DNA of 64,000 bases from Terfezia claveryi (taxonomy: Eukaryota > Ascomycota > Pezizomycetes > Pezizales > Pezizaceae). Positions 10,694 to 21,723 of this stretch are shown here, in pieces (position 1 is the stretch's first letter; the number at the start of each line of letters is the position of its first letter). A program made the translations under genes and the position numbers. The stretch is taken from assembly GCA_015179025.1 (NCBI GenBank), contig WHUX01000001.1, forward strand, positions 62,001 to 126,000. Direction: 5' to 3'. The notes beneath the pieces are model-generated. The model searched no databases. It had not been told where the DNA came from and saw only the letters and a program-made list of their open reading frames with translations.

Positions 10694-11344
10694 AGGATAC
10701 ATTCACCAGTGTATACCTTCAGGGACGTGTTTTCATGCTACGCGCCCTGAGTGGGGAAAAACCTCTCGCCAGTCAAGCCTAAAGAGGCAAGTGATGTGAC
10801 CATTTCTTTACGCATACAGTCAAGTCTCTCCGCTATGTATTGCTGATACCTATTGCGAGCACTTGTTACCCTGCTAACGGATCTCTGCGTTATTTCTTCT
10901 TCTTCACGTGTGTTCATACTTGCTGTTCACATGTATTCACTCATACTTGCTGTTCACATTGTATTCACTAGCTTCGCTTACTATACTAGCCTACATACCA
11001 ATACTAGTTAATGCTCTTCATTGCTTCAAGTTAATGCTCTCGCACTTGGTTTACTGCTTCCACATCAATCCAATGCTTACGCATTCACTCATTCATCTGG
11101 CATAACTGCTTGCGCGTACTCATGGTATTACTGCTCTTAGGATAGCTAGCTTAGACTGCTTCGTTGAACGTTTTACCCTGATCTCGTCTCTACATATACG
11201 AGCTCTCAGGACACTCATGTACTGATATGCTTCTCGAGATAGACTCAATAAGACTGTCTACTCTTGACCGAACGTCCTATGTGTGATGGGAAATGCACAC
11301 AGGCCTGCTCTGACCTTTCCGGCCTCGCAGGGTTCGTGCTTTAG
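10694..11344. other. Intergenic
   Basis: Contains short imperfect repeats around 10905-10970 (TACTTGCTGTTCACAT twice). No gene is supported. Confidence 0.45.
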
Positions 11345-11944
11345 TTAATGCCCCCGTTGTTGAATCGCAAGAATTGCGCCAAACTTCAATAACAATTGCG
11401 TTTCCATCTGGAAGTGTGTTGCTCGCTTCCCCTGAGTTTGGTGCTTCTGGTCTGAGTTGATGTGGCGGAATTTCTGACAGTACGCTCCTAGTCTTTTGCT
11501 AACTTTCAAAAGTATAACGCATTGAGCGGCATGGTCCTCCAATTCAGCCACCCCATCCCTAATGGAGCGCACTAACCAAGTTTTGGCATCGTTATGCAAA
11601 TTACTCCCAGATTCACTATACCCGGTTTCAAGGACCAAAGTGGGCAGAGCTTGGTCAGCGGGACCAAGGGAACAATCTGGCGACTTGATGCGTTTGCCTC
11701 CAGTGCTGACGGGGGGGAGGGCAGTGTCGGCTTGACCTTTACTCCAGGTGATGAGCTTGCGTAAAAAAGAGGGCATGTCCATTTGTGAGAGTAGCGGAGT
11801 AAGTTCAGCCCACCAAACCACGCCAAATTCATGTGTTTCTATAGGTCGTTTGAGGATGAAACGGGTATTTTGGAAATCGATCTTGATAAGCAGGTTCGTG
11901 ATCTCGCAACTCCCCCCATAGACAACAGACTGGTTTGGACGAGG
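11345..11944 (-). CDS. Hypothetical protein, main 3' exon (LETGYSES motif family)
   Basis: A 200-codon exon opens after a clear intron end (branch CCCTAACTG, acceptor TTTCCTAG) whose last base is 11945, and runs to a TAA. It contains LPTLVLETGYSESGSN followed by LHNDAKTWLV and later QCVILLKVSKR. From memory, the spacing E-x-G-x-S-E-S, then LHxDxxxWL, then a hydrophobic VILLK strand is typical of a large, uncharacterised fungal family that may have a PD-(D/E)XK nuclease-like fold. That fold is inference only. The start lies upstream: a frame with an ATG at 12140 (MARSPSTYFGKTRLVN) probably encodes exon 1, but I could not find a donor in the right phase, so a small middle exon or a disabling change is possible. 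Confidence 0.6.
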   Translation of the reverse strand, partial: PRPNQSVVYGGSCEITNLLIKIDFQNTRFILKRPIETHEFGVVWWAELTPLLSQMDMPSFLRKLITWSKGQADTALPPVSTGGKRIKSPDCSLGPADQALPTLVLETGYSESGSNLHNDAKTWLVRSIRDGVAELEDHAAQCVILLKVSKRLGAYCQKFRHINSDQKHQTQGKRATHFQMETQLLLKFGAILAIQQRGH

Positions 11945-12140
11945 CTAGGAAAGTATTACAGTTAGGGAAGCGGTCACAATTTCTGAAGGTGATATTAATA
12001 CTTCGGTTCAACTGAGCCTGAAATATAGAGAAACTTAGAAAGAGCCTTTCATGAGTTGATGTTGGAGACAGTTTATGAGGTTCGGGGTTCAGGTTGACTA
12101 GCCTAGTCTTTCCAAAGTATGTGGAAGGAGATCTTGCCAT

Positions 12141-12861
12141 CCGTTGATGATTTATGCCTATTGCTGGTGATAGACAATAGACGAACTATCACTACTATCC
12201 TTCTAAATCTCTGCAACAAATAGCGATTCGCCGCAGAGGTGTGGGTGTTATGTATATACGGGTAGAACCGTTAGCCACGTTAGAGCCACTGCCATGTGTT
12301 ACCACGGGAAAGCCACCGGACTTTGGTGTGGGAAAGCTTGCTTGTGGTGGATATCCGTGATCTTAGCCGCCAAACAATCATGGCTCGAGTCAGACGAGGA
12401 TGCATAGAGGTAAACAAAACAGCTAAAAAAATTGGAAACCCAGCCAGGGCGGTACTGCAGATGCGTACCTTGACACTTTGAGGGCGACATTTATTTGTCG
12501 ACGGCGTTATCGATAGTTAGATCAGAGGAATAGTGTAAAGGGAATGTGGGGCGTGCTTGCCACCACAGTTACATACAGCTGAAATTCCCATACCAAAAAT
12601 TTTTCCTCAGGCGCAATGATACAACCACATGTCAAAATGCGACAGGAGAATTACAGTATATAGCAGTAAGCATTCCTGATGTGTCATGGTACCTAGTCTT
12701 GAAAAAAGTTACCTTAGAATAGGTTTACCTTTTGTTTTTTTGATTCCATACCTCTGCACATCAGATATTTATATTATCTATTCACTACCCTGAACTCAAA
12801 CTGAATATTAGATTCGATCCACTGAGATATCGCTAAACTGGGGTTAAAACGAGACATCCAG
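12141..12861. other. Intergenic
   Basis: Separates the head of the LETGYSES gene from the next gene on the plus strand. A branch-like CGCTAAACTG at about 12833 and a CAG at 12861 define the first acceptor of that next gene. No upstream exon could be identified. Confidence 0.4.
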
Positions 12862-13518
12862 CACGCTGGAAGCGCTCAGGTTCACTATTACCGTAAGGCA
12901 AACAAAAGCCCTTCTAGGCGTTGGAGACAACGACAAAATTGAAGAAATGGGTCTCCCAGCTAGTTGCCCTCCTCACTTGTACATGGAAGGTGAAGATAAC
13001 CTGTTTGATGGTCTGGAAGATTTCAACTGCAATGGTAATGAACTGCTGACAGGTAAGCGACAGTGACTGCCGTAAAAGGGCGAATTCTTACACCTACTAC
13101 CTTATGTAGAATATATGGATGCATTATATGTTCGTTTTTTGGCCATCTATATGAACAAACACCTCGTGGAACAGATGGCAAGTTACGCACAGGTGTAATA
13201 TAAGCTAGATTAAGACTTTTTCTCGGGGATAATTATTCTGAGCCTCAGTGCAACTTTTGTACTAGAGTCAGGGAAATTCTCCGTGAAATGGATTGGCTCA
13301 AGGCTGAAGATTATGTCTTCAGTTCACGTAGCACCGTTCCTTTTGCACCGATTGAATACAATCAGCCTCTATGGATCACCACAACTAGTCTCATGCCAAG
13401 CCCCTCTTTCTCTATGTATCACGAGGGTCTTGGTGATGAGGTAATGAGGAGTAAATGCTCGTATTCGAGCCACACCCTCATAACATTTTCCAAGGGCAAT
13501 TCAACAGATTCCGGTTGA
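12862..13518 (+). CDS. Hypothetical multi-exon protein (partial model)
   Basis: Three consecutive open exons can be read: 12862-13052, 13110-13192 and 13249 to about 13518. The two introns between them are 57 and 56 bases (GTAAGC...TATGTAG and GTGTAA...CCTCAG) and the frames join correctly. The joined reading includes LEALRFTITVRQTKALLG, LPASCPPHLYMEGEDN, FDGLEDFNCNGNELL, LYVRFLAIYMNKHLVEQ and, in the third exon, CNFCTRVREILREMDWLK. The first acceptor follows a CTAAAC branch, so at least one upstream exon is missing from the model. If the second intron is not removed, the protein stops at 13198. The end of the third exon is reached through a TAGTCTCATGCCAAG repeat fragment at 13386, so the 3' end may be damaged. 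I do not recognise the family. Confidence 0.45.
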
Positions 13519-14799
13519 GGTTTCTGAATCCTTGCAGAGGGCTCGGATCCTACGGATAGGTGTCGGTTGAGAACACACAAAACACATACAAATATGTTGG
13601 GTATAAACACTGATGCCAGGTGTGAAGGGTCACTCTGATCATGCCTACGTCTAAGAGACCTTCCCGGACGAATTCTAGTTGCGAATCATGGATACAGTAA
13701 TTAGCAGGACCATCGCTAGTTTACTCTAAGCAGAACACAAACTTCTTGATCTACCCTAACCTATTTGATATTGACTGCCTAATCAGGCAGTACAACGAGT
13801 TTGGGCTTAGTCTTGGCACACGAGACTGATACTACCTGGCTGCTTAATATTGAGTGACCAGTCTCATTCATACATGATGATTTGTATAGCTAACTAGACT
13901 ATTGTCTCACGGCTCATGATTCCGATCTGATATCACCAAAAGGGTCAACATCAACCTGGGTATTATATGTGAGGGAGTGTTAGCCGGTGGAGGAGCGTCT
14001 TGGTCTAGTTCGCATATGTAACAAAGGAGTAAGGGAAAGGCAAGATACGCCAAATCAGCCTTTGCATTTTCAGCGCAGGATCCGCATGTTCGGAGTGGTT
14101 GCAATAATAAATGGGGGATGTTCTGTGGATAGGAGCTTCGGCTGATCTATTACACACAGTTCTAGCTATATATACAACCTAATCGGCCATGTTAAATTCC
14201 CCCGACTAAGTATATAGCAATCTCTGTCCCAGCCGGAGAGTTGATGGTATATGGTACGAAAAGCGCTGAGGAGGTAATACTTTCCTCGTATACCAAGTCC
14301 TTTCAGAGAGTGAAGGTAGCTGTACTGTTGCATTCTTGTTGCGAAACAACTTTTGTCTCCTAATATTGAAGGTTATTGAACCTATAAGGTAGAGATTAAG
14401 CTTCAGGTAAATTAGGGCCTTCTGAATTTGGTGTGTCTTTCGATCTGTTTAGAAACATTGACAGCTGCGAAATATATTGAGATACGACACAAGTGAGGGT
14501 CTAAGAATTCAATCCTATTGCAGCAGATAAGTAAAAATTGAAGAAACAATGTGGCAATGTGGCAATGTGCGAGAATTCAGAAATGCATCAACAGAGATCG
14601 ATGCTACGGCGAGAAGCGTGCACTGGTGACCCCTGCTTTCTACACTTTTTCTGTCCACTATCATCACTATTTTGTTCGCCACTGTAGTTGCCAGCAATCT
14701 GTGGCCATTCCGCCACTCGATGTTCCCAATCAGAGCCCAGTTGATTGAGTGATCGTCATAGGCCCCTACGATCCCAGCAGTCCTCACCTCTTGCCTCTC
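13519..14799. other. Intergenic with probable LINE debris
   Basis: Carries fragments of the repeat motif (TAGTCTTGGCACAC at about 13809). No intact gene. The reverse strand from 14515 to 14800 stays open but shows no recognisable domain and probably continues the LINE remnant that follows. Confidence 0.4.
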
Positions 14800-15030
14800 T
14801 CCCCATATTGTCCTCCGCCATAAGGCCCCAATGGTGATTGGGTCCCTCATCATTTTTGCCACCAGTCTAGCCTCCCTGGCTATCTATGAAAGCCCCACTC
14901 CCACAATTCATCTGACTAGTTCCCTCCTCGAACCCTCACTGCCCGCCATCTGCGGAGTGCCCGATACTGGAGCTTCTCTAGCTCTCCAAGCCCGTCCCTC
15001 CACTCCAGTTCTGCTCTCCACATGCAGATA
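14800..15030 (-). pseudogene. LINE reverse-transcriptase C-terminal fragment
   Basis: The reverse strand reads, with stops, LEKLQYRALRR, then GRLVAKMMRDP-like and ALWRRTIWGER phrases. This matches the KLQYxALRKxxGA...MxxDP layout between the RT and RNase H domains of fungal Tad1-type LINEs. It is short, interrupted and 5'-truncated. The call is from motif memory and is tentative. Confidence 0.4.
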
Positions 15031-16329
15031 GCTGTTCATGCCAGGGTAGAGTCGCCTCCAGCTTCATGTACTGATCCGGTTTTAGTTTCTTGCATGCTCC
15101 TTGCCTTTGTCATCCTGCACCTCCAGTGTTTGCGAAGTTTACGTTTTCATTAAGAACGATACCTAGCCACTTCACCTACTTACTTCCTTTTTATGTATTA
15201 ATCTCTCATGCCCCATCCCCTCTATTGATAGATTGTGTTTCCCCACCAACAGCATAATCCCCCTTTTGCCTTTCCAACTCCTGACCCTTATTCACCTCCT
15301 AAAGTCACTATCGGGTCCCACTTACATATCCCAAGGTAGGTGTTGACATACTTGGTATAAAGGTAGCTCTGTGTCACGATCCATCTTTTCCCTAATCTTC
15401 CCGCCATATCGGTCAGGATTAGAGCCATCCAAATGAGGAGTATTACTACTGATAGTGGCGACCTCTATGGTGCTCTGATGTTTGTCCTCATCCGAAAGCG
15501 TACACACAACACACCGACGTCAGATCCATACTAACCAGACTTCAATTAGAGAAGCTCAAGGATAGCTTGGTTGTTCAATTGTTTGAAACTATTTAACGGT
15601 CGGCCATCCTTGTAACCGAACACTCCAATTTGGAGAAGAGATTCCTCTAATCATGGTCACATGAAGTGTCTGAAAGCACTGTGGAATAATGGCGAAGACG
15701 TCGACCAAACAGTCAGCACCTCTATAATTACTTTCCCTCAGGTTTTACATTAATCCAGCAGTGAGGCGTGAACATGCCCATGACTATGATGTTCCTTTCT
15801 GAAATGAGTAATTTGTTATCTCCGCAACAATTGTCCTCAGAAATAAAAAAGAGACAAAAAGATACGATTCGTATTTATCTACAAACCATGTGCGTAGTAT
15901 TTCCCCCCAACCGGGAATATTCCGTTGGTGGGAGATACAAAAGCTTGAGGAGACTCATGGTTTATTCAACCCTAAGATCCTAAACTTGAGCCTTACCTGG
16001 AAGCTTACATAAAGAAGCATTGGCTTTTATTGGAGTAACATCATTAATGCGCGGGTAATTTAAGTATCAATCCTTTCTGTCTAATACGAACTATGTCTTG
16101 ATTGAGCTGAAGGCTTGAAGGCATGTAACCGTCGGTAAGGATTTTAGTAAATCTGGGGTAATTTCAGTTTGGTTTCAGTAATACCTAGGAGTTTACAAAG
16201 TTGACTGCCGATATTAGACCAAAAAAAAGAGTTGGAGGCTCTCGATTATGACAGATAAGAGTTGCAATGTAAGACTAGGACTAGGCAATCCATGTCATCC
16301 ACACACCGGTTCAACCGTTCGTTAGAGAG
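15031..16329. other. Intergenic, no gene supported
   Basis: Only short open frames without domains. One imperfect motif copy (CTAACCAGACTT) at about 15530. Confidence 0.45.
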
Positions 16330-17060
16330 TCATTTTTTTTTTTTTAAAAGACTATTCCCGCGATGGACCTAAGGTCATGACGGGGTCCCGAAGCCTCCCC
16401 TTAAAAGGTTCGACCTATGCTTTCGGTACCAGAAGCGGGTCCAGCCTCCCGAACCTAAGAAACAACAGACGAAAATCGCACTACAGCCAAACAAAACCTC
16501 CGCCACCAGCTCCCATTCCCTTATCTCAGGTTGAAGTTTCCACAGGTCCTCGAAAACCTCCTTGTGTCCCTGTCCTTTCTTTTCCACCACTCTTCCCCTA
16601 TCGTCTGCCTGCTCCCATGAGCTCCATCTTCGACCAATCCATTGCCCGGCAATGCAGGATAAAGCGACATGCTTGCCTGTTTCCGGCCTGTTCTGCATTT
16701 TGTATAGTTGACACGTGCCTTCCTGTTCCACTTTAGCACCCGTTCCCACTACATACCTTCCAACTTGCCTGCCTCTTCTTGTTCCAGGCTTGCCTAACGC
16801 CTCCCTCCGTGATCACGCCCCTGAATAGTTCCTCCGCTCCCTGCTTAGCCAGTCTCTCTGCCTATGTACATTACATGAGCTTTAACCCAGCCGAACCTGA
16901 CTGCCTCTTCTCCGATTTTTCGCTCTTGCCCTTCCCCAATCTCCTCAACTACCCACTTTAGATCCCCAGTCCTACCTTCTCCAGACTTTCCTGCTGCCGC
17001 GATCGCCAAAATTGCTGCCTGCGAGTCTGCATAAGTAAGACCGTTTCCTCTGCTTTTGAG
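16330..17060 (-). pseudogene. LINE RNase H domain and 3' end with poly-A
   Basis: The reverse strand encodes YADSQAAILAIAAAGKSG, then RFGWVKAHVMYIGRE, then, shifted, KQGAEELFRGVITEGG and AWNKKRQASW. These are the D-S-Q-A and the HxxxxGxE blocks of an RNase H domain with the following linker of a fungal non-LTR element. The 3' end reads VEPFKGRLRDPVMT and stops just before a 13-base A-run (T-run on the plus strand, 16332-16344), the expected LINE tail. Several frameshifts and stops make it inactive. Weak RNase H sequence may extend to about 17200. Confidence 0.7.
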
Positions 17061-17279
17061 GCCCCTCTATATCTAACCCCTGCAATCTCTCCACCCCACA
17101 CCCTTCAAAAATCTGAGACACTGTTAGCAAACAACCGAAAAATGTACGTGGATTTACAGGCCTTGCAGAAGAATTTTTTTCTTTAATTTCCTTATGCATT
17201 CTCGAATCACCTAGACCAGCGCGTACTCTGGCTAGGCATGCGCGGAATACTTGATCGAGAAGTACCCCATGCATACCCA

Positions 17280-18245
17280 GGAGAGACTATATACATAGCC
17301 CTCTTTCTACTAATAGTGAATTGAACCTTTTGTTACATGATTAGAGTAGGATATGCACGAATTGGTCCCTACAAATTTCCCCATACCTTTTTGTTTAGTA
17401 TGTGTTTAGGGCCCTATTCGTCAGATTATTCGGTACATACCTGAGGAGCAATGATGTTCCTGCTTCATTTCCTCTGCATCGAATTTTCACGGCTCTCCAA
17501 ACTCGCATCACTTCGCCACAACTCCCGCAGATCATGGGGAGCAGGCCGTTGTACCACCATCGGTGGAACGATACTATGCCTAATATTCTTCACCTGAATT
17601 CTAAAGTGTCCGTTTTACTGCACCCATACAGGGCATACGTGAGGCCCTTCCGACTACCTCTCATGGTGGCTCTCTCCTACCTGTCCGTTATTGGTACAGA
17701 AGTGTCAAAAAAAGAAGCACATAGGAACAGATAAGGGCTTTCAATATGGATTTCTCTGCGCCTTACTTAAGTAGTACCGTTATTGAACGTTCACGCAGTA
17801 CTTGACCCATGTTCCGCTCCCTGCGGCGGGGAAGAGGCCAAATCTCGACTATTTTTGGTAAATCATTATGACGGCTATCTAGCCCAGGAGTACCAGGGCC
17901 TGGTAGAACAGACTAACTTGGTAGTAGGTACCGTAGGTACATATACCTGCGCCTCACCTGCCGACTAAATCGCAGAGGGCTTTTTTGTTGCATGGGACGT
18001 CAGGGATCCTTGGAACTGTGGCAATTTAACACAACTCCTGGCCAGCGATGAGTCTTGACTAAATCCAAGAGCGTTTTTACTGTAATTCAGGCCAGATTTT
18101 TTTTCCTTTTTTTAGAGTCAAGTGCTTAAGGCTCTAGTGTAGAGTAACGGTAATGTGAGTTGTTCGCAGTCAATTCTCCTTAGTTTATCTTCGTAATTTT
18201 CACCAGGTCTGGTTTACCTGTTTTCTTCCAGCCTCGCATCCACGG
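17280..18245. other. Intergenic upstream of the 18.3 kb gene
   Basis: A 110-codon open frame at 17402-17734 has no recognisable motif, unusual composition and no splice context, and is not called. Poly-T stretches lie at about 18097-18115. Confidence 0.45.
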
Positions 18246-18253
18246 TATATAAA
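18246..18253 (+). promoter_or_regulatory. TATA box of the 426-aa gene
   Basis: TATATAAA sits 41 bases before the ATG at 18294, implying a very short 5' UTR. Confidence 0.5.
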
Positions 18254-18293
18254 GCCCAAAGGATGGAGTCTATATTGCAGGTCCTCAGGTCCA

Positions 18294-19574
18294 ATGATGG
18301 TCTCTCCTGAGCAGCAGCGGGAGCTTCAACTCTTTTTGCTCGATGCATTCTCACCCAAAGATATCCAGCTTGGTCGTATGGTAGCTGACCCCGCCAACCC
18401 GCTTCTTAATTTCATTGACCCCGATATTCCTGCACAGAAAATCAGTCAGACAATAACAACAAAAGTCGTCGGCGATGTCAAGGCGTCCAACCATTCAACC
18501 AAGAAGACAAGATTATGTGGAGCTCTGGTCAAGATGTTTTCATCCACAAAATCAACTACCAGAGAGCATGAAGAGACTTTCCAGGGCACACATATGGAGA
18601 CCGTACGACTCCGCAACTATCCTTTACTGTTTGAAGAGACAATTGCGCAAGTTCAGGTCCAGAAGTGGATTGAGAAACTATGCAAAACGTCAGTGCAATC
18701 GTATACACAGATGTTTCTTGGTTTCACGACAACGGTATACATGATCATCGGTTATTCGACGGTTAAGGATCTGCAGGTTCAGATTTCCAGCAGCAAAGAA
18801 GCAACCTTGTCAGGAACCGTCGACATTGCAGCAGCTATTGCCTCTACGACGGGCCTCCCCGATATAGCACCAGTTTTAGGCAACGCAGCTAGCTCTAACA
18901 TCACCAGAACGTCATCCAGTACCACCATCCCCGGAGAGACGATTTGGGCAATCGCGTATCAAAAAATAAAAATTCGGACAAAATCCATGGAACCTTCCCT
19001 AGTCCCCACGAAACGTGGTAGCCAATGGAAAATAATGTTGCCGTCGTATATAAACAGTACGGACGTCATTGCTGGACCAGTGGACAACTACCTGCATGTC
19101 GGAGGGTTGGCGGAGAAACCAGATAACGACCGAAACGGCTGTATGAGAGTCACAAGGGAACTTATAGAGACTAACGATCGAGAAGTCGTGATAGTAGCAG
19201 AACTAGCGCCAGGAATGGGCCATCGAGGCATTGCTCGACGCTCGAGCCAGGTTGAAGCATCTTTGGCACTTCGGGAGATGCAAGGAAGACAGATTCGAAT
19301 TCCACATATACACGATGGTGAATTCACCATTCCCAAGGGCCCTGAAGGGAACTTGAGCAAAGGTTGTGAATGTATCTTCTGGTTCAACCCTCCTGAAGTG
19401 GGACTTTGTGTTGGCAAGCAACTGCCAGACTCCCATAAACGCAAAATAAGCCATCGGCGTCTTCGACACCTTCCCATAATTTCACAAATTTGGAGCCCGA
19501 AATGTACTGGAAACTTCACTGTTTTCAAGAATCAACCACACGAGATTCTAACTAACAGGGGCCCTCCCTCCTAG
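18294..19574 (+). CDS. Uncharacterised fungal protein, 426 aa (LGRxVxNP...VYMIxG family)
   Basis: A single intact exon starts with two ATGs. Its order of features is: an N-terminal helix with LGRMVADPANPLL (about residues 26-39); a basic variable region; VQKWIEKLC (about 122-130); a strand-like VYMIIGYSTVKDLQVQISSS (about 148-167); a Ser/Thr/Ala-rich segment; and ETIWAIAYQKIKIR (about 219-232). This order (LGRxV.NP.xP, then VYMxxG..T, an S/T/G-rich loop, then a final A.xxKIK strand) is one I recall from a large family of uncharacterised Pezizomycotina proteins. The beta-rich core and amphipathic S/T stretch are reminiscent of membrane-active proteins, but I cannot show such a function. The C-terminal ~190 residues look unconserved and include basic, poorly ordered sequence, so an undetected intron or late frameshift is possible. 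Confidence 0.7.
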   Translation: MMVSPEQQRELQLFLLDAFSPKDIQLGRMVADPANPLLNFIDPDIPAQKISQTITTKVVGDVKASNHSTKKTRLCGALVKMFSSTKSTTREHEETFQGTHMETVRLRNYPLLFEETIAQVQVQKWIEKLCKTSVQSYTQMFLGFTTTVYMIIGYSTVKDLQVQISSSKEATLSGTVDIAAAIASTTGLPDIAPVLGNAASSNITRTSSSTTIPGETIWAIAYQKIKIRTKSMEPSLVPTKRGSQWKIMLPSYINSTDVIAGPVDNYLHVGGLAEKPDNDRNGCMRVTRELIETNDREVVIVAELAPGMGHRGIARRSSQVEASLALREMQGRQIRIPHIHDGEFTIPKGPEGNLSKGCECIFWFNPPEVGLCVGKQLPDSHKRKISHRRLRHLPIISQIWSPKCTGNFTVFKNQPHEILTNRGPPS

Positions 19575-20431
19575 TCGAGACCTATTATTTCCAAAGTCAA
19601 TATTTCAGACCTACCTTCACCAAGCCAAGCCTTATATATTCAAATTTAATCCAAAATTACCCAATCTCCTTTTTTTCCTTCCTCCCTTCCTTACACTTTC
19701 CCTCTCGTTCCTGTTCTTCTTTTATTCTTCTCTTCCTCTATTCCAGTTGTAATCGAATCGATGGAAATTTTATACACCCATGGAAGATGGTACAGGTCAG
19801 CATCAATCCCTATTCCTCATATGCGCATTTAGAACCAAGCGGTTTTCCTGAGCTCTTCTATACTATATCCCACTCTTCAGTCATATCTAGGTTTCCCTGG
19901 TTCATATTGTAGACCAATTTTTTTCTTCACTCACAAAAATTATGTTATGTCGCTATGGAAAATTCCTACTTGTTGTTTTTGGTTAGGCGTTTGAAACTCC
20001 CAAAGTCACACTGGTGTATCATGGAACTTATGTATCATATAACTGCTGTCTAAAGTTAATATTAATACAAGATGTCTCATAACCAATCTACTGTTTATCC
20101 CTACACAATCATACTGGAGGAATGTAAGCATGAGATTATAATTCTAGTGGAAGGATGTTACTTATTATTTTGTCAAGATCACGAGATGGTAGCCTGGAAT
20201 CAAGAACTTCCTACAGGGCAGGAGCATATAGACGCAGCAGTTACTGGTCATACATCTGATGTGAGGCAAATATCTTTGATGTTGAAGACGTATTGAGCTT
20301 GAGCATAAATTTATTGGTCCTAGAAATGCTTAAGGCAATCATTGAACGTTTAAATCCAACCCACAACTTTATGGGTTAAAAGCGATTGTGGGGTTCTTTG
20401 AAAGTACCCTTGTCTCTCAGCATTTACTATT
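19575..20431. other. Intergenic
   Basis: Pyrimidine-rich around 19660-19745; no gene supported. Confidence 0.5.
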
Positions 20432-20527
20432 TTTTTTAAAAAAAAAAAAACCGGTACTCGTGTGCATCACCTTTCAGGGCGGTATGACGAGCCACCCTGA
20501 AGCCCGAATAGATTCAAGGGTCAAGCA
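20432..20527 (-). repeat. Tad1-like LINE 3'-end fragment
   Basis: The reverse complement carries the GGGTGGCTCGTCAT core and GAGTACCGG followed by a homopolymer T-then-A tract, the terminal block seen at the 3' end of the LINEs at 62.3 and 63.4 kb, more diverged here. Confidence 0.55.
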
Positions 20528-21723
20528 TGTTTATTCTGCCACCCGCACGTATTATGTACATGAATAAAATACTATAGAGAACGCAATTGTGGGAGAATTT
20601 TTGAATATGAAAAATGAAGCGGAATGGCCAACTGCTAAACCGGAAAAACCAAAGCGTTCTTCTCTGCATGAGACGTGATCATTACCAGTCACATGGAGAG
20701 GGTGAAGCTGAATAATATTCCACAAGTTTATGAAGAGGGTATGAAGCAGAAAGTTTATTCATGAATGGATCTAGGATATTTACAGAAGTCAGCATGAGAA
20801 GTATCGTGTGAAGGAAGCTCTCTATAAAATTGTTAACCATTACTAGCGCAATAGATATAATCTCCCCTTGATATCCTTCTGCCTGTTTATATTTATTCAT
20901 CTGGTAATCGCAACTTTGTTCTATATATATTTGAACATGCATATGTGTTACTGAACAATGGTGTGCATAAGTGATAATGATAGAAGTAGTATTCAGGGTA
21001 ACCACTCACTCCAACTAACCAAAATCACCACCACCTCGACTATATCCCCAGATACACAATCCTCTGTCATATACGATTTCCCCTGCTTTAAGTTACAATT
21101 TCCGTATATCTCCTACAACCACAATTCTATCCATCACATTTGAATCTGCACTGATACCTGATATAATCCAAATTTCATATCACAAGCATAGCACATAAAA
21201 GATTGTTCTCACATACATACAAATATATCCCACAACCCGAGATTTCTTGTTAAAACCAAAAGTTCCTCTGATAAACAGGATATATAACCTGAAAGCATGT
21301 AGGCCCAATGAGAAAGCGATGCCCTCACTACCTGCGGGTATAAGTAAAATACAATCTTATAAACTCTGATTAACTTAATCCCCCTCCCGAGCCCCCAATA
21401 TAACCCGCCAGGATCTCCCTCTCCAAGATTGCTGAGTTGTTCTAGGATTTATCCGAGTTGAATTCGTGAATGCAATATGTCGAAGTAAGTAGTACCTAGA
21501 GCCACCAATATCCAAATATCCAGACCCAGCTAACCAATGGTTTAGGAAGAACCTTTGACAAAACCACAGGCACACGTAATCCCTGCCGTCGAGTGCCCTC
21601 CCCATGGCTGCGTGCACACATTCGGTGAATAAACCTGTCTACACGTTCACCACCCCCGCTCCGCATTAACCTCACTCAAATTCCCCACCTTCACCTCCCT
21701 CGCCTAGAAGAAAAAGGAATAAC
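20528..21723. other. Intergenic
   Basis: AT-rich with no recognisable coding sequence; likely 3' flank of the next gene on the reverse strand. Confidence 0.45.

Noticed and set aside
14515..14862. 115-codon reverse frame as a host gene
   Set aside because: Its upstream part matches the linker of a fungal LINE and no other domain is visible.
17402..17734. 110-codon open frame
   Set aside because: No motif, splice signals or compositional support; lies in repeat-rich DNA next to a LINE remnant.
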